A DNA stretch of 50,872 nucleotides from Roridomyces roridus (lineage: Eukaryota > Basidiomycota > Agaricomycetes > Agaricales > Mycenaceae). Of this stretch, positions 17,922 to 28,435 are shown piece after piece (position 1 is the stretch's first letter; every line of letters begins with the position of its first letter). A program made the position numbers and the translations under genes. A model generated the notes under the pieces. That model was not told the DNA's origin, did no database searches, and saw nothing but the letters and a program-made list of their open reading frames with translations. The stretch spans positions 1 to 50,872 of the forward strand of contig JARKIF010000208.1 in the NCBI GenBank assembly GCA_029378245.1. The letters run 5' to 3'.

Positions 17922-20165
17922 TCAGCTAACTGCCTGGGTTGGCACATATTCAATACGAAGAGTGCCTCTGGCCACTTCATCTCGAAGCCAGTAGTGAGCA
18001 AGGTCAAGATGTTTCATCCGACCATGGTGCTCAGGATTTTTGGACACCTGAATGGCAGACTGGTTGTCCATGTAGATCACAGAACTGCCAAACACCTTGT
18101 ACCCCAACTCCCATAGCAAATTGCGCACCCATTTTGTCTCCTTGCCTGCATCCACTCCTGCAATGTACTCTGCTTCAGTGGTGGAGAGCGAGACTGTAGA
18201 TTGCAGCTTGCTCTTCCAGCACACTGGTGCACCATTCATCATGACAACATATCCACCTGTGCTTTTCCCAGTGTCTTTGCAGCCACCATGATCAGCATCA
18301 GTGTAGGTGATAAAGGAAGTGCCAGATGGTGATTTGGTGTAGGTGAGTTTGTAGTTCAGAGTACCTTTGATGTAGCGGAAGAGATGCTTCACAGCTTTCC
18401 AGTGGGCTTCACCGGGATTGCTATTGAAGCGGGAGAGGATGCCGACAGCAGTGGAGATGTCAATGTGCGTTTGGGTAGCCAGATAGAGAAGAGATCCAAC
18501 TGCAGAGAGATAGACAGATTTGTACTGCTTGGACTCCTCTTCAGTCTTGGCTCCCATTTCCTTGGTCAGGACAAGTCCAGGAAGCATTGGAGTGCTCACT
18601 GGCTTGCAATCCGACATGTTGAACTGCTCAAGCATGTTCACAGCATATTGGCGCTGTGAGAGAGAGACAGTGCCAGCCTCAAAATCACGCTCAATCTTGA
18701 TGCCCAGCAAACACTGTGTGGGACCAAGATCCTTGACCTTGACTGATTGACCAAGTTGAGCAATGACCCTGTCTATGTCTTTGTTGTCTTTGGCAGCAAT
18801 GGTGCCATCATCAACATAGATAGGAAGGATGATCCGCACTTTGCCATCGTAGTAGACATAGCAAGAGCGATCAGACTGGGTGCACCGGAAGCCCATAGTT
18901 AAGAGCTTTGCATTCAGCTTCTTGTTCCACTGGCGGCCAGCTTGTTTCAAGCCATAGATGGACTTGTTGAGTTTGAGAAGCTGGCCCTTCTCTCCTTGTG
19001 GAAACCCCTCGGGCTGAGTCATAAAGACATCCTCCTCCAGGTCTCCATTGAGGTAAGCAGATGAGAAGTCAAAGGAACGAAGCTGAAGATCATGCTGAGC
19101 AGCCAACGCAAGGACAATGCGCAGGGTGGCATGCTTGAAGGTGGGGGAAAAGATCTCGTTGTAGTCAATGCCATGGCGCTGACCGCGACCATCTGCAACA
19201 AGTTGAGCTTTGTAGCGCTCAATTGAGCCATCAGACTTGTGCTTGATGACAAAGACCCATTGAGAGCGGATTGGCTTGACGCCAGGAGGTGCATCTACAA
19301 CATCCCAAGTGCAGTTCTCAAGGAGAGAGTTTATCTCTGAGACTGCAGCTTCTTCCCAAAGATGTGCATCAGGTCGCCGCAATGCGTCATGATAAGAACG
19401 CGGATTGCCTGACTGGATGGCTGACCTGGCATACTCCACAGAAACCGAATTGGCTTCTTGCAACACCACATCTGCTGGATTGCCTTCATGAGCAACGATC
19501 AGAGCGCTGCCTGAAGTGAGCAGCAACTCATCATCGCTTTCTGAGTCTAGATGGGGGACAGGCTCAGGCTCAGGCTCATCATCAGAATCAGGGACAGCAG
19601 GAGCTGGCTCCCTGGGCGCTGTTTTCCACCATTCACTAGGCTGCCGATGTTGGGTAGTTTGGCCATGGAAGCGGCGGCGTGCAGCAATTCCAACTGGTGA
19701 AGGGGGGTTTGGAGCTGGATCTGGTGACTGGGAGCGGCTAGGTGGCAGCTCGACTTGAGCTGGTGCTGGTGGAGGAGTGTGAGGAGGGGAAGGAGGCTCT
19801 GGATTTTCAGCCTCAGGGGGTGCTCGATGCACATTGAAACCATCATCATCATCGTCATCACTATCATTTCCATCTCCCCCGGCATTGTGCACACCCTTGG
19901 GCTTGGTGGCAAGTAAAGGTAGGTTTTGGATGGAGGAGGAAGGAGGTTTTTTAGGGCAACGCCGCATGGCTTGTGGGTCGTTCCCAGGGAAGTAGCGCTC
20001 GTCAAAGACAGCATGTTCTGCAATGACAATCTGCCGAGTGACAGGGTTGTAGAATTTCCAACCCTTGTAATTCTGTTGGATAACCAACAAAGATGCATTT
20101 CCGGAGGTGTATCCCAGAGGCATCGCGTTTGTCCTTCTGCACAGGCACATAGGCAAGGCAGCCAA
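17922..20165 (-). CDS. Copia-1 copy 2 reverse transcriptase and RNase H frame
   Basis: 747 codons, differing from the copy 1 frame at one residue that I can see. It carries the same YVDDG catalytic box, DADHGGC and STTEAEYIA RNase H blocks and the same truncated QAVS end. As in copy 1, authentic pol sequence starts only after the one-base insertion (about 20070); the upstream part of the open frame is out of register. Confidence 0.9.
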   Translation of the reverse strand: MAALPMCLCRRTNAMPLGYTSGNASLLVIQQNYKGWKFYNPVTRQIVIAEHAVFDERYFPGNDPQAMRRCPKKPPSSSIQNLPLLATKPKGVHNAGGDGNDSDDDDDDGFNVHRAPPEAENPEPPSPPHTPPPAPAQVELPPSRSQSPDPAPNPPSPVGIAARRRFHGQTTQHRQPSEWWKTAPREPAPAVPDSDDEPEPEPVPHLDSESDDELLLTSGSALIVAHEGNPADVVLQEANSVSVEYARSAIQSGNPRSYHDALRRPDAHLWEEAAVSEINSLLENCTWDVVDAPPGVKPIRSQWVFVIKHKSDGSIERYKAQLVADGRGQRHGIDYNEIFSPTFKHATLRIVLALAAQHDLQLRSFDFSSAYLNGDLEEDVFMTQPEGFPQGEKGQLLKLNKSIYGLKQAGRQWNKKLNAKLLTMGFRCTQSDRSCYVYYDGKVRIILPIYVDDGTIAAKDNKDIDRVIAQLGQSVKVKDLGPTQCLLGIKIERDFEAGTVSLSQRQYAVNMLEQFNMSDCKPVSTPMLPGLVLTKEMGAKTEEESKQYKSVYLSAVGSLLYLATQTHIDISTAVGILSRFNSNPGEAHWKAVKHLFRYIKGTLNYKLTYTKSPSGTSFITYTDADHGGCKDTGKSTGGYVVMMNGAPVCWKSKLQSTVSLSTTEAEYIAGVDAGKETKWVRNLLWELGYKVFGSSVIYMDNQSAIQVSKNPEHHGRMKHLDLAHYWLRDEVARGTLRIEYVPTQAVS

Positions 20166-21469
20166 AGACCCGAAGATGTGTCACATCCGGCTTCTCCTTG
20201 TGCCAAAGCTCATAGGGAGTGGTGTCATCCGGAATGTGAGACGTAGGATGCATGTTGGCCACATGGATGTAGGACTCAACAGCAAGTGCCTTGAAAGAAG
20301 GCGGAAGATTTGCTTCATGCAACATAGCAGTTACATGTTCATCAACGGTGCGATTGCCCCGTTCAGCCATCCCCTTCTGTTGCGGTCTATTCCTCGTTGA
20401 ATGACGACGCACAATGCCCTCTGCAGCCAAAAAGTCTGCAAATTCAGTGGACATGTACTCTCCACCTTCATCATCCTGGAACGCCTTGATTTTGCGATTA
20501 AAGTGATTCTCAGCTTGCGCCTTGAACACCTTGAACGCTTTCAATGCTCCACTCTTGCGCTTCATGTGCATAGTTGCTTTGAAGCCTGTGTGATCATCTA
20601 TGAAGATAATACGATGCTTCCAGCCCTCACGGGTGAAAACCTTGTATTGCTTCAGATCAGAGTGTATGAGATCAAGAGGCGCCTTGGAACGATGTCCAGT
20701 AGAGGGAAATGGAGCCGCGTTGAGCTTTCCTGCAATGCAGGGCTCACAGATTGGATCTGGTTTCTGGTTTGAAGTCAACTTTGCACCAGTCACCAACTCC
20801 TTGCTCAAGATCCTCTGGGTGTCAGCATGATGCCCAAGCCGCCGATGCAGCAGTTCCAGATCAAGAGGCAAGGTGCCAACTGCAGACATAGCTGCATAAG
20901 TCGGCTGTTCAATCTCTCGGACATATGTCTCGTTCCTCTCATCAATGTCTGCCTCAAATAACAGCTCTCCTTCCCTCTTGAAAGAGATCAGAGATCCCTC
21001 CATGAGAATAGAATAGCCATGAACTTTGGACAGGTAGGTCTCAGAGATGAGATTATGGGACAACATTGGAACATAGAGGACATTTGTGAGGATTATAGAA
21101 CGGCTGTGGCGTCCATGTACAAGTGGCTCAAGCCGGATCTCTCCAATCAGCTCGGAGTATACAGCAACTCCATTGGCCACAAGAATGGCAACTCTGTGCG
21201 GACGTGCATTGAGCAAGCGTTCACGCATGTGGGTCATGTGTGAAGGAAGTAGCTCCAGAGTCTGGTTTCCATTGTGTGGACTGTAAAGCTGAATTGTAGA
21301 GAATGCTTGCACTAGATGCCAGATGAAACAGCTCTTCACTAAGGGTTTCTTCCCTGTCCTGAAGCAGCTCCAAAAGCTGAGAGCAGTTGAACAGGGTGTG
21401 ACTGGGATTACCACAACCAATGCACGAGGCAGGAAGGGCAGGAGGGTTGACAGGAATGCGATACGGCAT
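20002..21469 (-). pseudogene. Copia-1 copy 2 zinc knuckle, protease and integrase, frameshifted
   Basis: The ATG at 21467-21469 opens the same zinc-knuckle start as copy 1. The frame is lost after DSGATS because of four extra bases near 21243-21250, and the rest of protease and integrase continues in another frame down to 20002. The GAG-pre-integrase finger and integrase blocks are otherwise as in copy 1, including the altered KGMAE motif. Confidence 0.88.
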
Positions 21470-21867
21470 CGAAATGATAATGATGATGTGGTGTCAGATC
21501 AAATGATCGCAGGGATTCAGAACAAAGCAGGGATGCCTATGTCTGATAGATGGATGCTAGAACCAGTGCAGAGCAGCTGGTGCCCTCAGGAACGCGTGTG
21601 TGAAAGGATGTGACTAAAACTAGCTCTACTGAGCAACCAGTTGTCGAGCACTCGGGCCCTAACCCCAGAAGCAACGGATTGACTACCGTTTGTTTCCTGG
21701 TGGACTAAAGACTACCTCCCAAAGAGGGTTTGTCCCAACAGTTGAAGCTCCTATCTACAAGGCTCACACACAACGTTATAAGGGTAGCAGAGCGCGGAAA
21801 AATGCGCAAAAATGCGATGGGATGGTTATCTCAGAGCAATGACTTGTTCAGGCCGGGGCCCATAACC

Positions 21868-22165
21868 TGTTGAAGCAGGCACCACAGATGAACTGAGGTC
21901 AACAGTGAGAAACTCTGTATTGGTGACTATGAAACTACATGCCTGAGGTCAACAGTGAGAAACTGGGGACCTAGGCTACATGACAGCTGACTATATACTT
22001 GTCAGAATAAAAGGAAGTCCTAATTGGTAAATACAATAAGAAAGAAGCATATCATGGGAATTCTCCCATGTCAGATGAGTATCAGAAACACGGTCACATG
22101 ACCAGAACACGAGGATGCCATCAGTCCATCAATCAATATCATCAGTTGATCAACAACTTCCAACA
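21868..22165 (-). repeat. LTR1, 5' LTR of copia-1 copy 2
   Basis: 298 bp, adjoining the AATAC duplication at 22166-22170. Differences from the 3' LTR lie near 21882, 21948, 22009 and 22136. Confidence 0.92.
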
Positions 22166-22178
22166 AATACATTGGTTT

Positions 22179-22519
22179 TGTTGGAATAAGAGGGCCGGAC
22201 GATGGTCCGCTCAATGAGGTCGACTAAAGAGCGACTAAGAGGAGTATATGAGAAACCAGTGTATTCGGGTTCTTTCTCTCTGAGGAATAACCTCAGAGAG
22301 GGAAACTACTTATACAAAGAGCGGGAGCCGACCAGTAAGCTACTATGAGTATCCTAGGTCCGTTTATCCGGTATTGGTACCGCTAATGTAACTATATCAA
22401 GTCGATCTGTCCCACACGGATCCTGATACATAAATATCGTGTATGTAAACGTCCATGACAATCGCGAGAGGGAAAAGGAGCCGGGTACCTAACTGCCAAC
22501 CCGCTCCCACCATTCAACA
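22179..22519 (-). repeat. LTR-A, solo copy nested inverted in another LTR-A
   Basis: 341 bp, the same length as the 3160-3500 copy, between perfect GGTTT duplications (22174-22178 and 22520-22524). It lies opposite in direction to the LTR-A around it, so its left end and the host's right end (22525-22599) form an inverted repeat. Confidence 0.9.
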
Positions 22520-22920
22520 GGTTTCTCATATACTCCTCTTAGCTGCCCTTTAGTCGACCTCGTCGAGCGGACCAACCACCCGGCCCTCTTATTCCAACAT
22601 ATGTCGGCTGGCCAAAAATGGCTTTCATCCAATTACATCATCGCGTTGCAAAGTGGTGCTGAATTGGAGTGGGAGAGGGACATTTTCAATGTGAGTACCA
22701 TTCTTTGCTTTCGTACTTTGGTATATTGAAGTTCCGGGAAATACAGGGATGTCTCCTTCACAGGTCTGCTGTCCTTAGTGCCTACCATGAACGTGAATCC
22801 ACGACAAGTCCTGAGTCATACCAGAAATTCACATCCCACAAATTCAACGCCAACCTCAGCACCACGGTCAAGACATATGCACCGTCTCTGGAATTGAAGA
22901 ATTCAAGAAGATGGACTTGA

Positions 22921-23220
22921 TGTTGTAATAATGGGGGAGGGTGGTCTCAGATAGGGTGCTGATAGGGCAGGGTCTCAGATGGGTGCTGATATAGCGGTCT
23001 CAGATGGGAGGCGAAAAGCCTAGATCCATTGCAAGGTAGCTAGCTATATACCTACAAAGACAATAGAGCCAGATCTGTACCAAGACAATAAGAAAGATCA
23101 CTACCAGAACAATAAGAAAGATAGTGATCAGAACAATAAGAAAGAAGATGATAGTGAACACAATAAGAAGGAGATGCATATCACCATGTGATCGGACACT
23201 CCAAACCACAATCTCCAACA
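22921..23220 (-). repeat. LTR-C, intact solo copy
   Basis: 300 bp, starting TGTTGTAATAATGGGGG and ending ATCTCCAACA on the plus strand, with perfect CTTGA duplications (22916-22920 and 23221-23225). It interrupts the transposase-like pseudogene. It contains three spaced copies of a CAATAAGAAAGAT motif. Confidence 0.9.
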
Positions 23221-24593
23221 CTTGACTCAGTTTTTCTTGTTCAAAGGTTGAGAATTGGGTATTCAACAACGTATTGTACAATCCGTAGTCTAGTTTCCAA
23301 TTGAAGCATGTTCGGTGTGTAGATTGAAAATCCAGGTGGCGGCATAGCTACCAAGGTGCCCATTCAATACTTGTTTGTCAATACAATGAGATCTTTTCCC
23401 CCACCTTCAAGCATGCCACCCTGCGCATTGTCCTTGCGTTGGCTGCTCAGCATGATCTTCAGCTTCGTTCCTTTGACTTCTCATCTGCTTACCTCAATGG
23501 AGACCTGGAGGAGGATGTCTTTATGACTCAGCCCGAGGGGTTTCCACAAGGAGAGAAGAGCCAGCTTCTCAAACTCAACAAGTCCATCTATGGCTTGAAA
23601 CAAGCTGGCCGCCAATGGAACAAGAAGCTGAATGCAAAGCTCTTAACTATCGGCTTCCGGTGCACCCAGTCTGATCGCTCTTGCTATGTCTACTATGATG
23701 GCAAAGTACGGATCATCCTTCCTATCTATGTTGATGATGGCACCATTGCTGCCAAAGACAACAAAGACATAGATAGGGTCATCGCTCAACTTGGCCAATC
23801 ATTCAAGGTCAAGGATCTTGGGCCCACACAGTGTTTGCTGGGCATCAAGATTGAGCGTGATTTTGAGGCTGGCACTGTCTCTCTCTCACAGCGCCAATAT
23901 GCTGTGAACATGCTTGAGCAGTTCAACATGTCGGATTGCAAGCCAGTGAGCACTCCAATGCTTCCTGGACTTGTCCTGACCAAGGAAATGGGAGCCAAGA
24001 CTGAAGAGGAGTCCAAGCAGTACAAATCTGTCTATCTCTCTGCAGTTGGATCTCTTCTCTATCTGGCTACCCAAACGCGCATTGACATCTCCACTGCTGT
24101 TGGCATCCTCTCCCGCTTCAATAGCAATCCTGGTGAAGCCCACTGGAAAGCTGTGAAGCATCTCTTCCGCTACATCAAAGGTACTCTGGACTACAAACTC
24201 ACCTACACCAAATCACCATCTGGCACTTCCTTTATCACCTACACTGATGCTGATCATGGTGGCTGCAAAGACACTGGGAAAAGCACAGGTGGATATGTTG
24301 TCATGATGAATGGTGCACCAGTGTGCTGGAAGAGCAAGCTGCAATCTACAGTCTCGCTCTCCACCACTGAAGCAGAGTACATTGCAGTAGTGGATGCAGG
24401 CAAGGAGACAAAATGGGTGCGCAATTTGCTATGGGAGTTGGGGTACAAGGTGTTTGGCAGTTCTGTGATCTACATGGACAACCAGTCTGCCATTCAAGTC
24501 TCCAAAAATCCTGAGCACCATGGTCGGATGAAACATCTTGACCTTGCTCACTACTGGCTTCGAGATGAAGTTGCCAGAGGCACTCTTCGCATT

Positions 24594-24745
24594 GAATATG
24601 TGCCAACCCAGGAGCAGTTAGCTGACTTGCTCACAAAACCCCTCCCTCGTCCTGCTCTGGAACATCTACGAATATGTGCCAACCCAGGAGCAGTTAGCTG
24701 ACTTGCTCACAAAACCCCTCCCTCGTCCTGCTCTGGAACATCTAC
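24594..24745 (+). repeat. 76-bp tandem duplication in copia-1 copy 3
   Basis: GAATATGTGCCAACCCAGGA...GGAACATCTAC occurs at 24594-24669 and again at 24670-24745 without change. It duplicates the last part of the RNase H frame, so the open frame runs into a shifted copy and stops at 24701. Confidence 0.92.
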
Positions 24746-24804
24746 TAGGACTTATGGGAATCCGGGGGAGCTAAGCGAGACTGCCTGCCCAGGTCCCGGG
24801 GGAG

Positions 24805-25102
24805 TGTTGGAAGTTGTTGATCAACTGATGATATTGATTGATGGACTGATGGTATTCTCGTGTTCTGGTCATGTGACCGTGTTTCTGATATTCATCTGAC
24901 ATGGGAATTCTCCCATGATATGCTTCTTTCCTATTGTATTTACCAATTAGGACTTCCTTTTGTTCTGACAAGTATATAGACAGCTGTCATGTAGCCTAGG
25001 TCCCCAGTTTCTCACTGTTGACCTCAGGCATGTAGTTTCATAGTCACCAATACAGAGTTTCTCACTGTTGACCTCAGTTCATCTGTGCTGCCTGCTTCAA
25101 CA
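24805..25102 (+). repeat. LTR1, 3' LTR of copia-1 copy 3
   Basis: 298 bp, TGTTGGAAGTTG...CTGCTTCAACA, preceded by the purine tract GGGGGAG and followed at once by copia-2 pol sequence. Confidence 0.9.
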
Positions 25103-28100
25103 CTCTGGTCTTGCCATTGTCATAGACATAGCAGGAGCAATCTGACTGGATACATTTGGAGCCCATTGAAAGGAGCTTTGCATGCAGCTTCTTGTTCCAC
25201 TGCCGGCCAGCCTGCTTCAACCCATAGATGGCTTTACCAAGGTGAAGCACCTGGCCTGGTTTTCCTTGTGGAAAACCTTCAGGTCCAGTCATATAGACAT
25301 CTTCCTCAAGATCTCCATTCAGGAAGGCAGATGAGAAATCAAAGGAACAAAGATGAAGATCATGCTGAGCAGCAAGAGCAAGGACAATGCGAAGGGTGGA
25401 TGCCTTCATGGTGGGAGAGAAGACCTCAACAAAGTCAATGCCATGCCGTTGGCCACGGCCATCAGCAACAAGCCGAACTTTATAGCGCTCAATGGTGCCA
25501 TTGTGCTTGATGAGAAAGACCCATTGAGAGCGAATTGGCTTTATGCCAGGTGGACAATCCACAACATCCCAAGTGCAGTTCTCCAGTAGTGAGTTAATCT
25601 CCTCAACTGCTGCCTCCTTCCACAGATGTGCATCCTCACGTTGCAAAGCTTCGTGATAGGAGCGCGGGTTGCCAGAGTGGATAGCAGACCTTGCATACTC
25701 CACAGAGATGGAATTGGTCTCCTGTAGCACCATGTCTGCTGGATCTCCTTCATGAGCAACAATGAGTGCGCTTCCAGCTTGGATTAGCAACTCATCATCG
25801 CTCTCAGGCTCTTCAGGTGCAAGGGGCTCATCATCGGAGTCTGAGACAACCACTGGAGTAGGTTGACGAGCTTCCCAGCGGCGCTCGCTCTCAGGGCACC
25901 GATCCCTTTCTTCTCCACGCTGTTTGCGACGAGCAGCAACACCAATGGGAGAAGGAGCATCAGGCAGAAGAGCAGGAGGTGGTGTAGGAGTACGATGACC
26001 AATAGGATCAGGAGAAGGCGATTTGGGAGTAGCAGGTGGGGAAGGAGGATCTGCTGGCTCAGGAGCAGGTGGATGAGCTTCAGCAGCTGGAGGTACAGGT
26101 GGATTGGCCAAAACAGCTGGAGGGGGTGCAAGATGCACATTATCATCGTCCTCATCTCCCCCGGCATTGCGCACTCCTACAGATGGAGCCGCTGGCACAG
26201 AAGGAAGAGAATGGATGAGCGAGGATGGAGGTGTCTTTGGGCACTTTTTCATAGCCTCCAGGAAAATAACGCTCGTCAAAGACAGCGTGTTCCGCAATGA
26301 CTATTTTGCCGGTGATGGGATTGTAGAGCTTCCAACCCTTGTATTCGGATGGATATCCCACAAAGATGCATTTCTGGAAGTGAATCCCAGAGGCATCTCG
26401 TTTGTCCTTCTGCACAGGCACATAGGCCAGGCAGCCCCATACTCGAAGATGCGCCACATCCGGCTTCTCCTTGTACCAGAGCTGATAAGGAGTGGTGTCT
26501 GGAATGCGCGCAGTAGGATGCATGTTCCCCACATGAATGTAGGCTTCAACAGCGAGTGCCCTGAAGGAAGGCGGAAGATTTGCTTCATGCAACATAGCAA
26601 TTGCATGTTCATCCATGGTGCGGTTACCACGTTCAGCCGTCCCGTTCTGCTGTGGTCTATTCCTCGTCGAATGATGACGCACAATGCCTTCAGAAGCGAG
26701 GTAGTCCTCAAACTCTGTGGACATGTACTCTCCACCTTCATCATCCTGAAACGCCTTGATTTTGCGTTCAAAATGGTTCTCAGTGTTGGAGATTGTGGTT
26801 TGGAGTGTCCGATCACATGATGATATGCATCTCCTTCTTATTGTGTTCACTATCATCTTCTTTCTTATTGTTCTGATCACTATCTTTCTTATTGTTCTGG
26901 TAGTGATCTTTCTTATTGTCTTGGTACAGATCTGGCTCTATTGTCTTTGTAGGTATATAGCTAGCTACCTTGCAATGGATCTGGGCTTTTCGCCTCCCAT
27001 CTGAGACCGCTATATCAGCACCCATCTGAGACCCTGCCTTATCAGCACCCTATCTGAGACCACCCTCCCCCTTATTACAACACTCAGCACGAGCTTTGAA
27101 CTTCTTGAACGCCATGAGTGCACCACTCTTTCTTTTCATGTGCAACACCACTTTGAAGCCAGTGTGGTCGTCAATGAAGACGATACGGTGTTTCCAGCCT
27201 TCACGAGTGAAGACTTTGTACTGCTTCAAATCAGAGTGGATGAAATCAAGTGGCGCTTCAGCTCGATGTCCAGTGGAAGGGAAAGGAGCAGCATTCAGCT
27301 TGCCAGCAAGGCATGGCTCACAGATTGGATCTGGCTTCTGGTCCAAAGTGAGAGTGGCACCAGTAACCAGACCCTTGCGCAAGATCAACTTTGTATCAGA
27401 GTGATGGCCAAGCCGACGGTGCAGCAAGTCCAGATCAAGGGGCAAGGTTCCAACTGCGGACATAGCTGTGAACTTTGGGACTTCTATCTCCCTGACCTAT
27501 GCCTGGTTCCTCTCATCAATGTCTGCCTCAAAGAGTAGTTGGTTACGCCAGATGAAGGATATAAGGGTTCCTTGCATCGTGACGACATAGTTGTGAACTC
27601 GGGCAAGATATGTGGTGGAGATGAGGTTGTGAGACAACATTGGAACATATAGGACCTTGGTCAGGATGACAGATGGGCTGGGGCGTCCATTGATGACTGG
27701 ATGCAGCTCTATCTCTCCAATCAGCTCAGAATACACAACAACTCCATTGGCAATTTCGATTGCAGCTCGATGAGAGGATGCATTGAGCAATAGCTCGCGC
27801 CTGGGTGTCATGTGTGAGGTGGCTCCAGAATCAGGATTTCATAGCTGGGCAGGAGGGAGTTGAGCTGAATTGGAAAGAAGGCTAGCATTGGACGCCCGAT
27901 GAAACAGCTGTTCATGTGGGGTTTCGTCTTTGAAACAGTCCAGAAACCAGGCTAAGTTCCCTGCTGAACAGTCCAAGACGGCATGGGTTCCACCACAGAG
28001 CATGCACGAGGGTGCCTGGGTGGAAATGGGGGTAGGAACGCACAAAGGCATCAAGAAATGATAGATGATGATAATGAAGTTCCAAGGCAAATGTGTGCAG

Positions 28101-28165
28101 ATGGCGAGAACCAGATAAACTGGGCCCTCAGGAGCGTGTGTGAAGAATGGATGTAGATAAAGCAA
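25103..28165 (-). pseudogene. Copia-2 pol, broken
   Basis: Open pieces are 27839-28165 (zinc knuckle), 27497-27811 (protease to GAG-pre-integrase), 27083-27463 (HHCC finger and first integrase Asp), 26152-26783 (rest of integrase) and 25103-26297 (linker and RT). They are separated by stops, frame changes and the LTR-C insertion. The start ATG context TTTCTTGATGCC corresponds to that of copia-1, and as there no capsid domain precedes the zinc knuckle. Confidence 0.82.
26784..27082 (+). repeat. LTR-C, solo copy inside copia-2 integrase
   Basis: 299 bp, TGTTGGAGATTG...CTTATTACAACA, between perfect CTCAG duplications (26779-26783 and 27083-27087). Near 26860-26935 a TTTCTTATTGTTCTG motif is repeated three times at about 25-bp spacing. 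Confidence 0.92.
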
Positions 28166-28435
28166 GAGACAATTGAGACGGTCAAAAGACTAGTTCTACT
28201 GAGCAACCAGTTGTCGAGCACTAATGGCCCCAACCCCAAGATCAACGGATTGACTACCGTTTGTTTCCTGGTGGACTAAAGACTACCTCAAAACAGAGGG
28301 TTCGTCCCAACAGTTGAAGCTCCTATCTACAAAGGAAGGCACACAACGCTATAAGGGCAAGCACAGCACAGAAAATGCGATGGGATGTGAATCTCAAAGG
28401 ATGTTAGACTTCAGTTCAGGCCGGGGCCCATAACC

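Larger units (their letters stand above)
17525..22165 (-). mobile_element. Copia-1 copy 2: full-length element
   Basis: 4641 bp on the minus strand between AATAC duplications (17520-17524 and 22166-22170). LTRs are 17525-17822 (3') and 21868-22165 (5'), with about four differences between them. The primer site complementary to initiator tRNA lies at about 21847-21867. The internal sequence is nearly identical to copy 1 but lacks the solo LTR-A. It shares copy 1's one-base insertion (near 20071) and C-terminal two-base deletion (near 17937). It has an extra four bases directly after the protease DSGAT codons (near 21243-21250), a private frameshift. Confidence 0.92.
17266..22599 (+). repeat. 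Solo LTR-A hosting two later insertions
   Basis: The LTR begins TGTTGAATGG at 17266 and its last part, CTCTTATTCCAACA, ends at 22599. The pieces 17266-17524, 22171-22178 and 22525-22599 are collinear with the 341-bp LTR-A at 3160-3500. TATG flanks both outer ends (ATATG if the terminal A is shared). Inside it lie copia-1 copy 2, with duplication AATAC, and a second inverted LTR-A, with duplication GGTTT. Confidence 0.88.
14320..23290 (+). pseudogene. Shredded multi-exon gene resembling a KDZ-type transposase
   Basis: Scattered plus-strand exons with short GT-AG introns run through this region. At 15306-15428 a frame reads RRQEFEIQMPEMLTAYLCW, then ITVVDWI; after an intron (about 15429-15477) comes ASLIMTGLMPSAPLRPTVAV and VRMLEAYRIMHCRCPV (15515-15640). 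As I recall, this order resembles the CxC1/CxC2-associated region of KDZ-family transposases of mushrooms. Downstream pieces include a Lys/Arg-rich run (about 16245-16370) and, across the inserted LTR-A, a frame that reads AIIPHLLTNADHM before 17266 and resumes SAGQKWLSSNYIIALQSG after 22599. The gene is cut by an LTR-A fragment (14795-14899), LTR2 sequences (15691-16084), LTR-A with its nested insertions (17266-22599) and LTR-C (22921-23220). The KDZ assignment is tentative; the shredding is direct observation. Confidence 0.5.
23383..25102 (+). mobile_element. Copia-1 copy 3: 5'-truncated fragment with its 3' LTR
   Basis: Similarity to copy 1 starts abruptly near GAGATCTTTTCCCCCACC inside the RT domain (about 23388, matching 6033 in copy 1) and runs through RNase H, the purine tract and a 298-bp 3' LTR (24805-25102). 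The frame 23439-24701 is open. Unlike copies 1 and 2 it keeps the bases encoding EQLADLLTKPLP, then carries a 76-bp tandem duplication that changes its end. The right flank is copia-2 RT sequence, so it had inserted into a copia-2 element. Confidence 0.9.
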
